DNA of 64,000 bases from PALSA-505 sp963762615 (GTDB lineage Bacteria > Actinomycetota > Actinomycetes > Streptosporangiales > Streptosporangiaceae), in assembly GCA_963762615.1 (NCBI GenBank), contig CAVXLG010000019.1:1-64000 (forward strand). Reading direction: 5' to 3'. This document shows positions 50,035 to 58,585 of this stretch, one piece after another; positions within the stretch are counted from its first letter, which is position 1, and the number at the start of each line of letters is the position of its first letter. Made by a program: the position numbers and the translations under genes. The notes beneath the pieces were generated by a model. It was given only the letters and a program-made list of their open reading frames with translations, ran no database searches and had not been told where the DNA came from.

Positions 50035-50214
50035 ACCGAGCGGTGGTCGAGGCGGCCGTCGGCTACCAGCCGGCCAAGGCCGGCGGCATCGACAAGGCTC
50101 TGCTCACGCTGCGCAGTCAGCCGTTCGGCGAGTTCCTGCTCATCCTCGCGGCGCTCGGCCTGGCCATCTTCGGGGTCTACAGCTTGTGCGAGGCGCGGTG
50201 GCGAAGGGTCTGGC
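50035..50214 (+). pseudogene. DUF1206 membrane protein, C-terminal fragment
   Basis: VVEAAVGYQPAKAGGIDKAL, LTLRSQPFGEFLLILAALGL, AIFGVYSLCEARWRRV is the last third of a DUF1206 protein (LRSQPFG and the final YS-CEARWRR motif are characteristic). The first two modules and the stop are lost; sequence further right belongs to the convergent CsbD gene. 49779-50034 shows no other gene. Confidence 0.75.
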
Positions 50215-50228
50215 CCCTGGCGAGCCGG

Positions 50229-50402
50229 TCACTTCCTGAAAGCGTCCTTGACCTTCTCGCCCGCCTGCTTCAGGTTGCCTTTCGACTCCTCCACCCGGCC
50301 CTCAGCCTCCAGGTCGGGATCGTCGGTAGCCTGGCCGGCCTTCTTCTTGATCTTCCCCTTGAGCTCGGTCACCTTGTTGGCTGCCTTGTTCTCAGCGCTC
50401 AC
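50229..50402 (-). CDS. CsbD-like general stress protein
   Basis: A 57-residue, very charged helical protein (SAENKAANKVTELKGKIKKK, AGQATDDPDLEAEGRVEESK, GNLKQAGEKVKDAFRK) that matches the CsbD family, small stress-induced proteins of unknown mechanism. GTG 50402 with GAGGGG upstream. Too short to be found by length alone, but the family pattern is unmistakable. It abuts the DUF1206 fragment. Confidence 0.8.
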   Translation of the reverse strand: MSAENKAANKVTELKGKIKKKAGQATDDPDLEAEGRVEESKGNLKQAGEKVKDAFRK

Positions 50403-50621
50403 GATGGATTCCCCTCGTCCGAATCCGCGCTAGCTGCCCGTTCCGGCCGGCGCCAAACATCCGCGCTGGCGAACCTAATCAGCGCGGCGATGCCTCTTGC
50501 GTACACAGTCATTCGCTCGGCCGGGCCTGTTATTGACGAGGGCCAGGCCGTCGGCAAGACTCGCTGGTAGCCAGTTGCGTGACGGTTCTCGTCGGCGGCC
50601 GAAGGCACACGAACATGAAGG

Positions 50622-52247
50622 ATGGCTGTGCGGCAGTACATGTGGCTGGCCCGCAGCCGGCCGATCCGGCTGCTGTTACTGGCCTGGGGCCTGTCCTACG
50701 CAGGCGACCTGGCGGCGTTCACCGCCGCGTCGGTCTATGTCTACCGTGCGGGCGGCGTGGCGTACGTCGGCCTGCTCGGACTGCTCAAGGCGCTGCCCGG
50801 TGCCCTGCTGGTCCCGCTGGTCACCAGCTGGTCTGACCGGGTGCGGCGTGAGCGGCTGCTGATCGTCTCTGTAGTGCCGAGGGCGCTGCTGCTCGGCGCG
50901 GCCGCTGCCGTGATGACCGGCCACGCGCAAGCCATCCTCGTCCTCGTGCTCGTCGGGCTGGAGGCCGGACTTGCCAGCGTCTTCCGTCAGGTGCAAGCCG
51001 CGCTGCTCCCCTGGCTGGCTCGTACTCCTGACGAGCTCACCTCCGCGAACACGGCGGCCAGCGTGCTGCAGTCGGCTGCCATGCTCGTCGGGCCCGCGAT
51101 CGCCGCCGGCTTGCTCGCGGTAGGCACGCCGTAGGTCGCCATGCTCGCCGCCTGCGGGCTCGTCGCGGTGGCAGCCGTCCTGCTCGCAGGCGTCCGGCCG
51201 CTCTCGTCGGAGGAGCCGGTGCGGGCGGCCGGGCGGCTTAAACAGCTCAAGCTGGACATGGCCGCGGGCTTCGCGGCCGGGATCCGGCAACGCGGTGCCT
51301 TGCCGCTGGTCATCCCCGCGGCCGTCCAGACGTTCGTCCGCGGGGTCCTCAGCGTGCTCACGGTCGTCATCGCGCTGAGCCTGTTCGGTCTGGGTTCGGC
51401 CGGCGTCGGCTGGCTGACCGCGGCGCTCGGTGCGGGAGGCGTCCTCGCCGGTCCGGCCGCGGTCATGCTCGTCCGCGGCAAGAGGGTAGCCCGCAGCTTC
51501 GCCGCCGGGGTCGCGGGCTGGGGAGTGCCGATGATCCTGCTCGCCTTGACCCACGCGCGGTACTGGCCGTACCTGATGTTCGGGCTCATCGGGGTGGCCA
51601 ACGTCTTCGACGACGTGGGCGTCTACAGCGCGCTGCAGCAGGTGATCCCGTCCCGGCTGATGGGGCGGGCGCTGGGAGTGCGCAGGGCCGTGCTGCTGCT
51701 GTCCATGGGGCTCGGCTCGGTCGTCGCCCCCTTGCTGGTGCACGCCTGGGGAGCCCGCGGCACGCTGATCGCGACCGGCCTGCTGGCCGTGGCGGTCGCC
51801 GCCTTGTCCGTTCCCAGCCTGACGGCCATCGACCGCAGGATCTCGGCGCCCGGGCCTGACTTCGCGCTGCTGCGCCAGGTGTCGTTCTTCGGCCCGCTGC
51901 CGTTCGCGATAGTCGAGCACCTGGCCAGCGCACTGCAGTCGGCTAGCTACGAGCCCGGGGAGGTGATCATTCAGGAAGGGGAGCCCGCGGAGCGCTTCTA
52001 CATGATCGCTGAGGGCCAGGCCCGGGTCAGCAGGGACGGCAGCCAGCTGCGCCAGATGGGGACGGGCGAGTCATTCGGGGAGATCGCCCTGCTGCGACGG
52101 GTACCCAGGACGGCCACCGTCACCGCGACGAGCCGCCTGCAGGCCAGGACCCTCGCCCGCGAGGAGTTCCTGGCCGCCGTGATAGGCAACGCCGCGAGCG
52201 TGGAGGGCGCGGACGAAATCGTTTCGACCCGGCTCCAGGCCGGCTGA
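50622..52247 (+). pseudogene. MFS transporter fused to a cyclic-nucleotide-binding domain, split by one amber codon
   Basis: One frame of 541 codons plus stop, interrupted only by TAG at 51132-51134. Before it: five MFS helices (LLLLAWGLSYAGDLAAFTAA, VPLVTSWSDRVRRERLLIVS as the MFS loop-2 motif). After it: the remaining helices, then a cNMP-binding domain (PGEVIIQEGEPAERFYMIAE, then GESFGEIALLRRVPRTATVT, the phosphate-binding cassette). Transporters with such a regulatory tail are known in actinobacteria; cargo is unknown. Without readthrough only a five-helix stub and possibly an N-terminally truncated protein from GTG/ATG 51141 are made. Confidence 0.75.
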
Positions 52248-52264
52248 CCCGGCGGCCGTGCGGG

Positions 52265-52323
52265 CCGCGTCCGTCTGCCGCGTCCGTCTGCCGCGTCCGT
52301 CTGCCGCGTCCGTCTGCCGCGTC
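52265..52323. repeat. 13-bp tandem repeat, about 4.5 copies
   Basis: CCGCGTCCGTCTG repeats exactly at 52265, 52278, 52291 and 52304, then a partial copy. Located between the MFS fusion and the DinB gene; no hairpin or gene in it. Confidence 0.85.
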
Positions 52324-52448
52324 GTCCTCGGTCGCGGTGCCGGCGCCCGCCCCGGCCGAGATAGCCGTTCCCGGACGTCGGCTGGCAGGCTTGTCGGTGG
52401 CGGGTGGTTGGCTGTACCGGTACGGGTTCGCCGGCGAGAGGCAATGCG

Positions 52449-53042
52449 GTGTCCGACCTGAAATCCGAGCTGCAGCGCAACCTCCAGGCCAGCAGGGCGG
52501 CGCTGCTGGCCAAGCTGGACGGTCTCAGCGAGTACGACCTGCGCCGTCCGATGACACCGACCGCCACGAACTTGCTCGGCCTGGTAAAGCACCTGGCCGG
52601 GCTCGAGTACGGGTACCTGGGCGAGTCGTTCGGCCGCCCGGCGCCTGAGATCCTGTCCTGGATGGCGGACGGCTCGGTCTGGCAGGGCGCCGACATGTGG
52701 GCCAGGCCTGATGAGTCCAGCGCGTACATCATCGGCCTGTACCGGCGCGGCTGCGCCCACGCCGACCGGACCATAGCCGGGCTCGACCTGGAGTCACCCG
52801 GGTCGGTGGCGCACTGGCCCGAGGACCGGCGCGACACCACCCTGGGGGTCCTGCTCATCCGGATGGTTGCCGAGACAGCCCAGCACGCCGGCCACGCGGA
52901 CATCATCCGGGAGCTCATCGACGGGAAGGCAGGCCCGGACCGCGAGGCCTTCGACGAACCCACCTGGCAGGAGTACGTCGGCCAGGTTCAGGCCGCGGCG
53001 GACGCTTTCGCCGCCGGTCCCGGGACGCAGCCGCCGCGCTGA
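52449..53042 (+). CDS. DinB/DUF664 family protein
   Basis: A 197-residue four-helix-bundle protein: SDLKSELQRNLQASRAALLA, TATNLLGLVKHLAGLEYGYL (first metal His), and LIRMVAETAQHAGHADIIRE (H-x-x-H). These three histidines form the DinB metal site; actinobacterial members are often mycothiol- or bacillithiol-dependent transferases. GTG 52449 with GAGAGG seven bases upstream is preferred over a start 15 codons earlier. Confidence 0.82.
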   Translation: MSDLKSELQRNLQASRAALLAKLDGLSEYDLRRPMTPTATNLLGLVKHLAGLEYGYLGESFGRPAPEILSWMADGSVWQGADMWARPDESSAYIIGLYRRGCAHADRTIAGLDLESPGSVAHWPEDRRDTTLGVLLIRMVAETAQHAGHADIIRELIDGKAGPDREAFDEPTWQEYVGQVQAAADAFAAGPGTQPPR

Positions 53043-53151
53043 GCGCCACGCCCGGGCCGTCCGCGGCCGGCGGGCTTGCGGCAAGCCGGCGGGCTAGCGG
53101 CAAACCGGCGAGATGCGGTCCCGGGAGAGCCTTCGCTGCTGCCCGTCAGCC

Positions 53152-55587
53152 TCACAGCGCCTGCTCGCGCTCCAGGTACTTGAGTGCGACCCAGCCCACG
53201 GGCACGGGAAGCCAGAAGGTCGCCAGCCGGAACAACAGCACTGCGCTGACCGCTATGGTGCCCGCCACGCCCGCGGCGCGGAGCCCGGCGGTCAGCGCTG
53301 CCTCCACCGCGCCGAGCCCGCCGGGCGTGGGCACGATGGACCCGAGCGCGCTGCCGGTCAGGTAGACCACGGCCACGCTCGCGAACGAGGCCGAGCCGCC
53401 GAGTGCCCGCACGCACACGTCAAGGCAGCTGATGTAGGCCAGGCTGAGCAGGAGCGCGCCGCCGATGCCCTCGGCGAGCTTGCGCGGCTGCTGTGCCACC
53501 TCGAGCAAGCGCGGAATCACCTGCCCGAACGTCGGGGCCAGCCGGGCGCGTAGCAGCCGTCGCCCGGCCGGGATGGCGAGGATGACCAGCGCCACCGCGA
53601 CGAGCCCGGCGAGGACGAAATAGACCCAGTTCGGAGGGCGGATCGAATGGCCCTGAGCGGTTCCCGCGAGCGCGGCGAACACGACGAGCAGCAGGATGTG
53701 CAGGACGAACGCCACGACCTGGGACACGCCCACGCTGGCCGCGGCCACCGCGGCCGGCACCTTGCGCCGCTGCAGGTAGCGAATGTTGAGCGCGACGCCT
53801 CCCACGGCCGCGGGCGTGACCAGCGTGACGAACGAGCCTGCCAGCTGGGCCAGGATCGTGCGCGGGAAGCTCAGCCGGTCGGTGACGAACCCGGTCAGCG
53901 ATGACGCCGCGCCCACGTAGGTCAGCGCGGACAAGCCCAGCGCCGCGATGCCCCAGCGCCAGTCCGCCGATCGCAGCACGCTCCCCAGGCTGGCCCGGGC
54001 CAGCTCGCCCGCCAGCAGGTACACGGCGACGACGCTGGCCACCAGGGTGAGGAGCGTGCGCGGCCGGATGCGTTCCAGCCGCACGGGGCTTACCTCGCCG
54101 CCGGGAGCAGCGTCCAGGAGACGCTTGCGCAGGGCAGGCAGCACATCCTTGCGGTGCCGGACGGCGGCCCTGGTGGACGGGTAGAGCACGATGGGCTGCA
54201 GCAGCGGCACCACGGCCACGAGCTGGTCGGCGCCGAACTTTTCCAGGGCCAGGTCCGCGGCCCTGTCCGGCCCGACCCGCAGCGCGAACTCGGCGACGAG
54301 CTGGGCGACGTCGAGGCGGAGCTGCAGATCCCCGGCGGCGACGTCGCCGTTGCCGGGGTCGAGCAGCATGACCCGGCCATCATCGCCGGTGAACAGGATC
54401 CGATCGGCGGTCAGCGCCCGGTGGGTGACGCGATGAGCGTGCAGCTGGAGCACGGCATCCCAGACGCGCCCCAGCTCCGCATCGGTCGGCCCGGGGTCCT
54501 GCTCCGCCAGCGTCGTCCCGTCATGATGCTCGTAGGCGAGCGCGGCGGCCTCGGGACCGACCTGGACCACGGCCCGCAGCCGGGGCGTGCGCACCCCCGC
54601 CTCCTCCGTCGCGTAGGACAGCAGCGCCCGTCGTTCCACCAGCCGGTCCAATGACAGCGGGGCGATGTGCGAGACCTGGTCTTCCAGCCGCACCGAGCGG
54701 TACAGCCGGTAGATCGCGCCGGCCGCCTCCTGGTCCCGGTCGTACACGCGGACGTCGAGCGGGTCGCCGCCGCGTGCAGTCGCCGCGTACCGGCGGGACT
54801 CGTGGCCCGCCGGCGGGACCCGCCGTATTTCCAGCAGCTGACAGTCGGCACTGCCCAGGGCCGCAGCGATCTTCTCCGCCGTCGGACGCTGCGACGTGGT
54901 GCCCGCGCCGTACCGCACGCCGAGCCCGATCGCCCGGCCGATGAGCAGCGCGATGAGCAGCGAGATCACGGTCGTCTGCAGGGCCGCCAGGTTCACCACC
55001 GCGTAGAGGCCGAAGGTCAGCCAGGTGGCGGTAAGCCAGCGGGGCCGTCCGCTCAGGCCGATCATGGTGGTGTACGCGGCCAGGCCGGCCAGGTAGCCGT
55101 CGAGCGGCGGGGCGTGGCTGGCGGTCCGGGACATGATGATCGCGTGGTACAGCTGCGAGGCGGCACTGTGCTGGAGCAGGGTGTTGGCGAGGGCCACCGC
55201 GCCGACCGCCAGAACGCCGGTGGCCACGGCCTCGGCCAGCCGTCGCGGCCGGCGCCGGACTAGCTCGCGGACGGCCAGGGCGACCGGAAGGAGCAGCAGC
55301 GCGAACAGCGCGATGGGCCGCGCGGCCGTGAGCAGCGCGTGCGGAAGCCGCCTGCTCGCCCCCACGATGTCGGTCTCGATCCCGGTCGCCGCGGCGCTGG
55401 CCGCGACGCCGATCGCGGCCAGCAGGATGATCTCGATGCAACTGACGAGGCAGCGCATCAGGTCTATGGGCTTGCGGATCCTGCGCGCCAGGTGATCCTC
55501 GACCCGCACGGGCTGAGCTGCCGCCGTCGCGGCCGCCGCCGGGCGCGCAGGCTCGCCCGGCTGCGGGGCTGACCGAGGTGACGTCAC
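53152..55587 (-). CDS. flippase-like (LPG_synthase_TM/YbhN) protein with degenerate kinase domain
   Basis: An 811-residue protein in three parts. Residues about 45-225: five to six transmembrane helices. Residues about 235-500: a kinase-like domain whose catalytic loop reads THRALTADRILF (HRD changed to HRA, near residue 390) and whose DFG reads DPG (near 411), so it is probably a pseudokinase or lipid-carrier-binding domain. Residues about 510-805: the AglD/MprF-type flippase region (LAGSFVTLVTPAAVGGVALN, STVGVSQ-like VGVSQVVAFVLHI, TPGGLGAVEAALTAGL). It likely moves a lipid or lipid-linked intermediate across the membrane. ATG 55587. Confidence 0.78.
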   Translation of the reverse strand: MTSPRSAPQPGEPARPAAAATAAAQPVRVEDHLARRIRKPIDLMRCLVSCIEIILLAAIGVAASAAATGIETDIVGASRRLPHALLTAARPIALFALLLLPVALAVRELVRRRPRRLAEAVATGVLAVGAVALANTLLQHSAASQLYHAIIMSRTASHAPPLDGYLAGLAAYTTMIGLSGRPRWLTATWLTFGLYAVVNLAALQTTVISLLIALLIGRAIGLGVRYGAGTTSQRPTAEKIAAALGSADCQLLEIRRVPPAGHESRRYAATARGGDPLDVRVYDRDQEAAGAIYRLYRSVRLEDQVSHIAPLSLDRLVERRALLSYATEEAGVRTPRLRAVVQVGPEAAALAYEHHDGTTLAEQDPGPTDAELGRVWDAVLQLHAHRVTHRALTADRILFTGDDGRVMLLDPGNGDVAAGDLQLRLDVAQLVAEFALRVGPDRAADLALEKFGADQLVAVVPLLQPIVLYPSTRAAVRHRKDVLPALRKRLLDAAPGGEVSPVRLERIRPRTLLTLVASVVAVYLLAGELARASLGSVLRSADWRWGIAALGLSALTYVGAASSLTGFVTDRLSFPRTILAQLAGSFVTLVTPAAVGGVALNIRYLQRRKVPAAVAAASVGVSQVVAFVLHILLLVVFAALAGTAQGHSIRPPNWVYFVLAGLVAVALVILAIPAGRRLLRARLAPTFGQVIPRLLEVAQQPRKLAEGIGGALLLSLAYISCLDVCVRALGGSASFASVAVVYLTGSALGSIVPTPGGLGAVEAALTAGLRAAGVAGTIAVSAVLLFRLATFWLPVPVGWVALKYLEREQAL

Positions 55588-55849
55588 GGGACGATCGTTT
55601 CACCTGGCCGTGCGAGCAGCACAGGCCCACGCCGCGTCGTCCCGCCTCGTTCGCCCGGGCTAGGCCGCGCCGCGGGGCGCGCGTCGCCCCCGGCCGGCGC
55701 GCTGGCCGGCCGGGCCGAGCACCCCGGTCCGGCCTGCCTGACGTCGCCGGGACACGTGCCGGACAGGCCGGGCGCCGCCGCATACGCACCGCATACGCGC
55801 TGCCTACGCCCCCCTGGAAGGCCAGCCGGCGGTGTGTTATCACGGTGCG

Positions 55850-56608
55850 ATGAACGTCCGGCGGATTGTCAGCCGGGATCGCATCGCCGTGCTCGCCGGG
55901 CTCGCCGCCCCGCTCGCGCTGGCCGCCATCCTGGTACCGTTCCGGGGCGGCTTCGCCAACACCGACGCCGCTCTTGCGCTGCTGTTCGTGGTGGTAGCCG
56001 TCGCAGCGAACGGCTACCGGCCGGCCGGCCTCATCGCCGCGATCTCGGCCGCCGCGTGGTTCGACTACTTCCTGACCCGGCCCTACCAGCGGTTCACCAT
56101 CACCGGCCGGGTAGACCTCGAGACCACCATCCTGCTGCTGGTGATCGGCGCGGCGGTCACCGAGCTGGCCGTCTGGGGGCGCCGCCAGCGCGCCGCCGCG
56201 GACCGGCGGGCGGGCTACCTGGACGGGATCAACGACACCGCGCGGGCGGTGGCCGGGGGACTGTCCCCGCCGAGCCTGATCGAGCAGGTATCCGGCCAGC
56301 TCACCCGGCTGCTGTCGCTGCACTCCTGCAGGTTCGAGTACGGGATCGCGGGGCTCGGCAAGCCGGCCAGGATGCTCCCCGACGGCCGGGTCCTAGCCGG
56401 TGAGCGGACCTGGGACGTCGAGCGGGAAGGGCTGCCCGCCGGCACCGGCACCGAACTGCTCGTCGAGCACGCCGGCGTGCTGCGGGGCCGTTTCCTGATG
56501 ACCCCGCAGCCGGGTGCCCGGCCCGCCCTCGAGCAGCGCCTGCTCGCCATCGCCCTCGCCGACCAGGTCGGTGCCGCGCTCGCGGCCAGCCAGCCAGCGG
56601 CCCGGTAG
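55850..56608 (+). CDS. DUF4118 (KdpD-like) membrane sensor without kinase
   Basis: A 252-residue protein with four transmembrane helices of the DUF4118 type (LAGLAAPLALAAILVPFRGG, ALALLFVVVAVAANGYRPAG, SAAAWFDYFLTRPYQRFTIT, TTILLLVIGAAVTELAVWGR) followed by a linker helix and a degenerate GAF-like domain (CRFEYGIAGLGKPARMLPDG). It lacks histidine-kinase boxes. Sequence RPYQRFTI is characteristic of the KdpD transmembrane unit. ATG 55850; an in-frame start lies 6 codons upstream. Confidence 0.78.
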   Translation: MNVRRIVSRDRIAVLAGLAAPLALAAILVPFRGGFANTDAALALLFVVVAVAANGYRPAGLIAAISAAAWFDYFLTRPYQRFTITGRVDLETTILLLVIGAAVTELAVWGRRQRAAADRRAGYLDGINDTARAVAGGLSPPSLIEQVSGQLTRLLSLHSCRFEYGIAGLGKPARMLPDGRVLAGERTWDVEREGLPAGTGTELLVEHAGVLRGRFLMTPQPGARPALEQRLLAIALADQVGAALAASQPAAR

Positions 56609-56646
56609 CACGGCCCGGCCGGCCTGGCGCGCTCAGCGCGGCCGGG

Positions 56647-57456
56647 TCAGCTGCGGCGGTACCGGAGCGCGGCCAGCGGAGCGAACACCGCGACGAGGCC
56701 GAGCGACCACAGCAGCGAGCGGGCGACCAGGTAGCCGGCCGAGTGACCGATCAGGGCCTCGGCCGCCGGGCCCTGGGTCAGCGCGCGGACCGCGTCCACC
56801 ATGTAGGTGATCGGCTGGTGGCTGGCGAACGCCTGCAGCCAGCCGGGCATGGAGGATACCGGTACGTAGGCGCTGGAGATGAACGTGAACGGAAACACGA
56901 GCAGCGCCATCCCCTGTGCCGCCTGGGGTGTCCCCGCGATCAGGCCGAGCATGATGAACAGCCACTCGAAGGCGAACCCGAAGACCACGCACAGCCCGAG
57001 CGCGGCGAGCGCGCCCGGCACCGAGCCGTGGATGCGGAAGCCGACGGCGAACCCGATCGCGGCGGTCACGATCAGGCCCCAGGTGTTCCAGGCGGTGTCG
57101 GCCAGCGCGCGCCCGGACAGGAAGGACGCGCGCGGCACGGGCAGCGAGCGCAGCCGGTCCACGAATCCCTGCTGGAGATCCTCGGCCACCGCCGTCGCCG
57201 CGCCCATCCCGGAGAACAGCACGCCCGTGGTGATGAACCCGGGCACCAGGAAGTCAACGTAGGGCAGGCCGCCCTCGATCGGGATCGCGCCGCCGAAGAC
57301 GTACCGGAAGATCAGCAGGAACATCGCGCCCTGGATCGTGCCGAGGACGATGAGCTGCGGGGTGCGCATGTAGCGCAGGATCGCGCGCCTGGCGATCTGC
57401 AGGGTACTCGTGCCGATCGAGGTGGTCCTGGTGATCGGCGTGGTCATGACAGCCAT
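56647..57456 (-). CDS. drrB: ABC-2 type transporter permease (DrrB-like)
   Basis: A 269-residue protein with six transmembrane helices, an N-terminal DrrB pattern (AVAEDLQQGFVDRLRSLPVP preceded by SGMGAATA) and FTFISSAYVPVSSMPGWLQA, QPITYMVDAVRAL near the end. It is the membrane half of a daunorubicin-resistance-type exporter; actual substrate unknown. It starts 34 bp after the ATPase gene on the same strand, so the two form an operon. Confidence 0.85.
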   Translation of the reverse strand: MAVMTTPITRTTSIGTSTLQIARRAILRYMRTPQLIVLGTIQGAMFLLIFRYVFGGAIPIEGGLPYVDFLVPGFITTGVLFSGMGAATAVAEDLQQGFVDRLRSLPVPRASFLSGRALADTAWNTWGLIVTAAIGFAVGFRIHGSVPGALAALGLCVVFGFAFEWLFIMLGLIAGTPQAAQGMALLVFPFTFISSAYVPVSSMPGWLQAFASHQPITYMVDAVRALTQGPAAEALIGHSAGYLVARSLLWSLGLVAVFAPLAALRYRRS

Positions 57457-57490
57457 GAGGTTCTCCTAGCGAGAGTGAGCGAACCGGTGG

Positions 57491-58459
57491 TCAGGAGGCG
57501 GCCTTCTCGAGCGCCCCGTCGGCGCTCGGATGCCCGGTGAGCGTGAGGAACACCTCGTCGAGCTTCGGCTGGCGCAAGGCGACGTCCTCGACCTCGACGC
57601 CCGCGTCCTCGACCGCGCGCAGCGCGTTCATCAGCACCGGGCCGCCGCCCTCGACGCTGACGCTCACCTGGCGCGTCGCGTCGTCGACGCGGACATCGCC
57701 GTGGTCGAGCCGGCCCAGTACCTCCGCGACCCGGGCCACGTCGAGGTGGTACCGGACGTGCACCTCGATGACCTTCCCGCCGATCCGGCGCTTCAGCTCG
57801 GCGGGCGTTCCGGCCGCCGCCACCCGGCCGTGGTCGATGATCACGACGTGGCTGGCCAGGTTGTCCGCCTCGTCCAGGTACTGAGTGGTGAGCAGGACGT
57901 CCGTGCCCTGTTCCACCAGCTTCCTGATCGCGTCCCAGAGCTCGATCCGGCTGCGCGGGTCCAGCCCGGTCGTCGGCTCGTCGAGCAGCAGCAGCTTGGG
58001 CGCGCCGACCAGGCTGGCGCCGAGGTCGAGCCTGCGTCGCATGCCGCCGGAGTAGGTGCGCACGAGGCGGTCGGCCGCGCCGGTCAGGCCGAGCGATTCC
58101 AGCACGGATGAGGCATTCGACGTGGCGGCCTTGCGGTCCTGGCCGAACAGCCGGGCGACCAGCTCCAGGTTCTCCCGGCCGGTCATGGCCGGCTCGATGG
58201 CCGCGAACTGCCCGGCCAGTCCGATGCTCCGCCGGACCGCGGGCGCCTCGCGCCGCACGTCATGACCGTTGACCCGCAGCTGTCCGCTGTCGGGCCGCAG
58301 TAGCGTCGCCACCGCCCTGATGAAGGTCGTCTTGCCTGCGCCGTTCGGTCCCAGCAGGGCGACCACCTGCCCGGACCCGGCCGTCAGGTCGAGCCCGTCG
58401 AGGGCCCGCGTCTTGCCAAAGCGCTTCGTCAGCCCCTTGGCCTCGATGATGAGCGCCAT
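57491..58459 (-). CDS. drrA: ABC transporter ATP-binding protein (DrrA-like)
   Basis: A 322-residue ATPase: Walker A GPNGAGKT (residues 37-44), Q-loop GLAGQFAAIEP, signature YSGGMRRRLDLGASL, Walker B KLLLLDEPTTGLDPRSR, H-loop LLTTQYLDEAD, and a DrrA-type C-terminal regulatory domain (VEVEDVALRQPKLDEVFLTL). ATG 58459 is preferred over a start eight codons upstream because AAGG precedes it and MALIIEAKGLTKRFG is the family start. Divergent from tetR-like 58586; two operator-like palindromes separate them. Confidence 0.88.
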   Translation of the reverse strand: MALIIEAKGLTKRFGKTRALDGLDLTAGSGQVVALLGPNGAGKTTFIRAVATLLRPDSGQLRVNGHDVRREAPAVRRSIGLAGQFAAIEPAMTGRENLELVARLFGQDRKAATSNASSVLESLGLTGAADRLVRTYSGGMRRRLDLGASLVGAPKLLLLDEPTTGLDPRSRIELWDAIRKLVEQGTDVLLTTQYLDEADNLASHVVIIDHGRVAAAGTPAELKRRIGGKVIEVHVRYHLDVARVAEVLGRLDHGDVRVDDATRQVSVSVEGGGPVLMNALRAVEDAGVEVEDVALRQPKLDEVFLTLTGHPSADGALEKAAS

Positions 58460-58483
58460 CTGGCACCTTCTCTCGTAGAACAT

Positions 58484-58502
58484 CGTTCGATGTGATCGAA
58501 CG
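58484..58502. promoter_or_regulatory. operator-like palindrome 1 (drrA side)
   Basis: Perfect 8-bp inverted repeat CGTTCGAT (58484-58491), spacer GTG, ATCGAACG (58495-58502), 25 bp before the drrA start. Shares TTCGA-N7-TCGAA with palindrome 2; likely TetR-family operator. Confidence 0.65.
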
Positions 58503-58539
58503 GCATTCTGCTATACGTAATGACGCGTTGTCAACCGCA

Positions 58540-58556
58540 ATTCGAGAGACTCGAAT
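58540..58556. promoter_or_regulatory. operator-like palindrome 2 (tetR side)
   Basis: Perfect 7-bp inverted repeat ATTCGAG (58540-58546), spacer AGA, CTCGAAT (58550-58556), 29 bp before ATG 58586. A TTGTCA sequence (58528-58533) stands 17 bp before TCGAAT, so the site overlaps a plausible -10 of the repressor gene. Confidence 0.6.
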
Positions 58557-58585
58557 GATGTTCCAGATGCGCTACAGTGGCCGAC

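Noticed and set aside
50676..51920. Open frame of 414 codons antisense to the MFS fusion
   Set aside because: No motif, very rich in Arg, Gln, Gly and Asp; the plus strand carries clear MFS helices.
54521..56323. Open frame of 600 codons on the minus strand, spanning two genes
   Set aside because: It is a shifted frame of the flippase gene that runs across the divergent promoter region and antisense through the DUF4118 gene; composition is low-complexity Arg/Pro/Gly.
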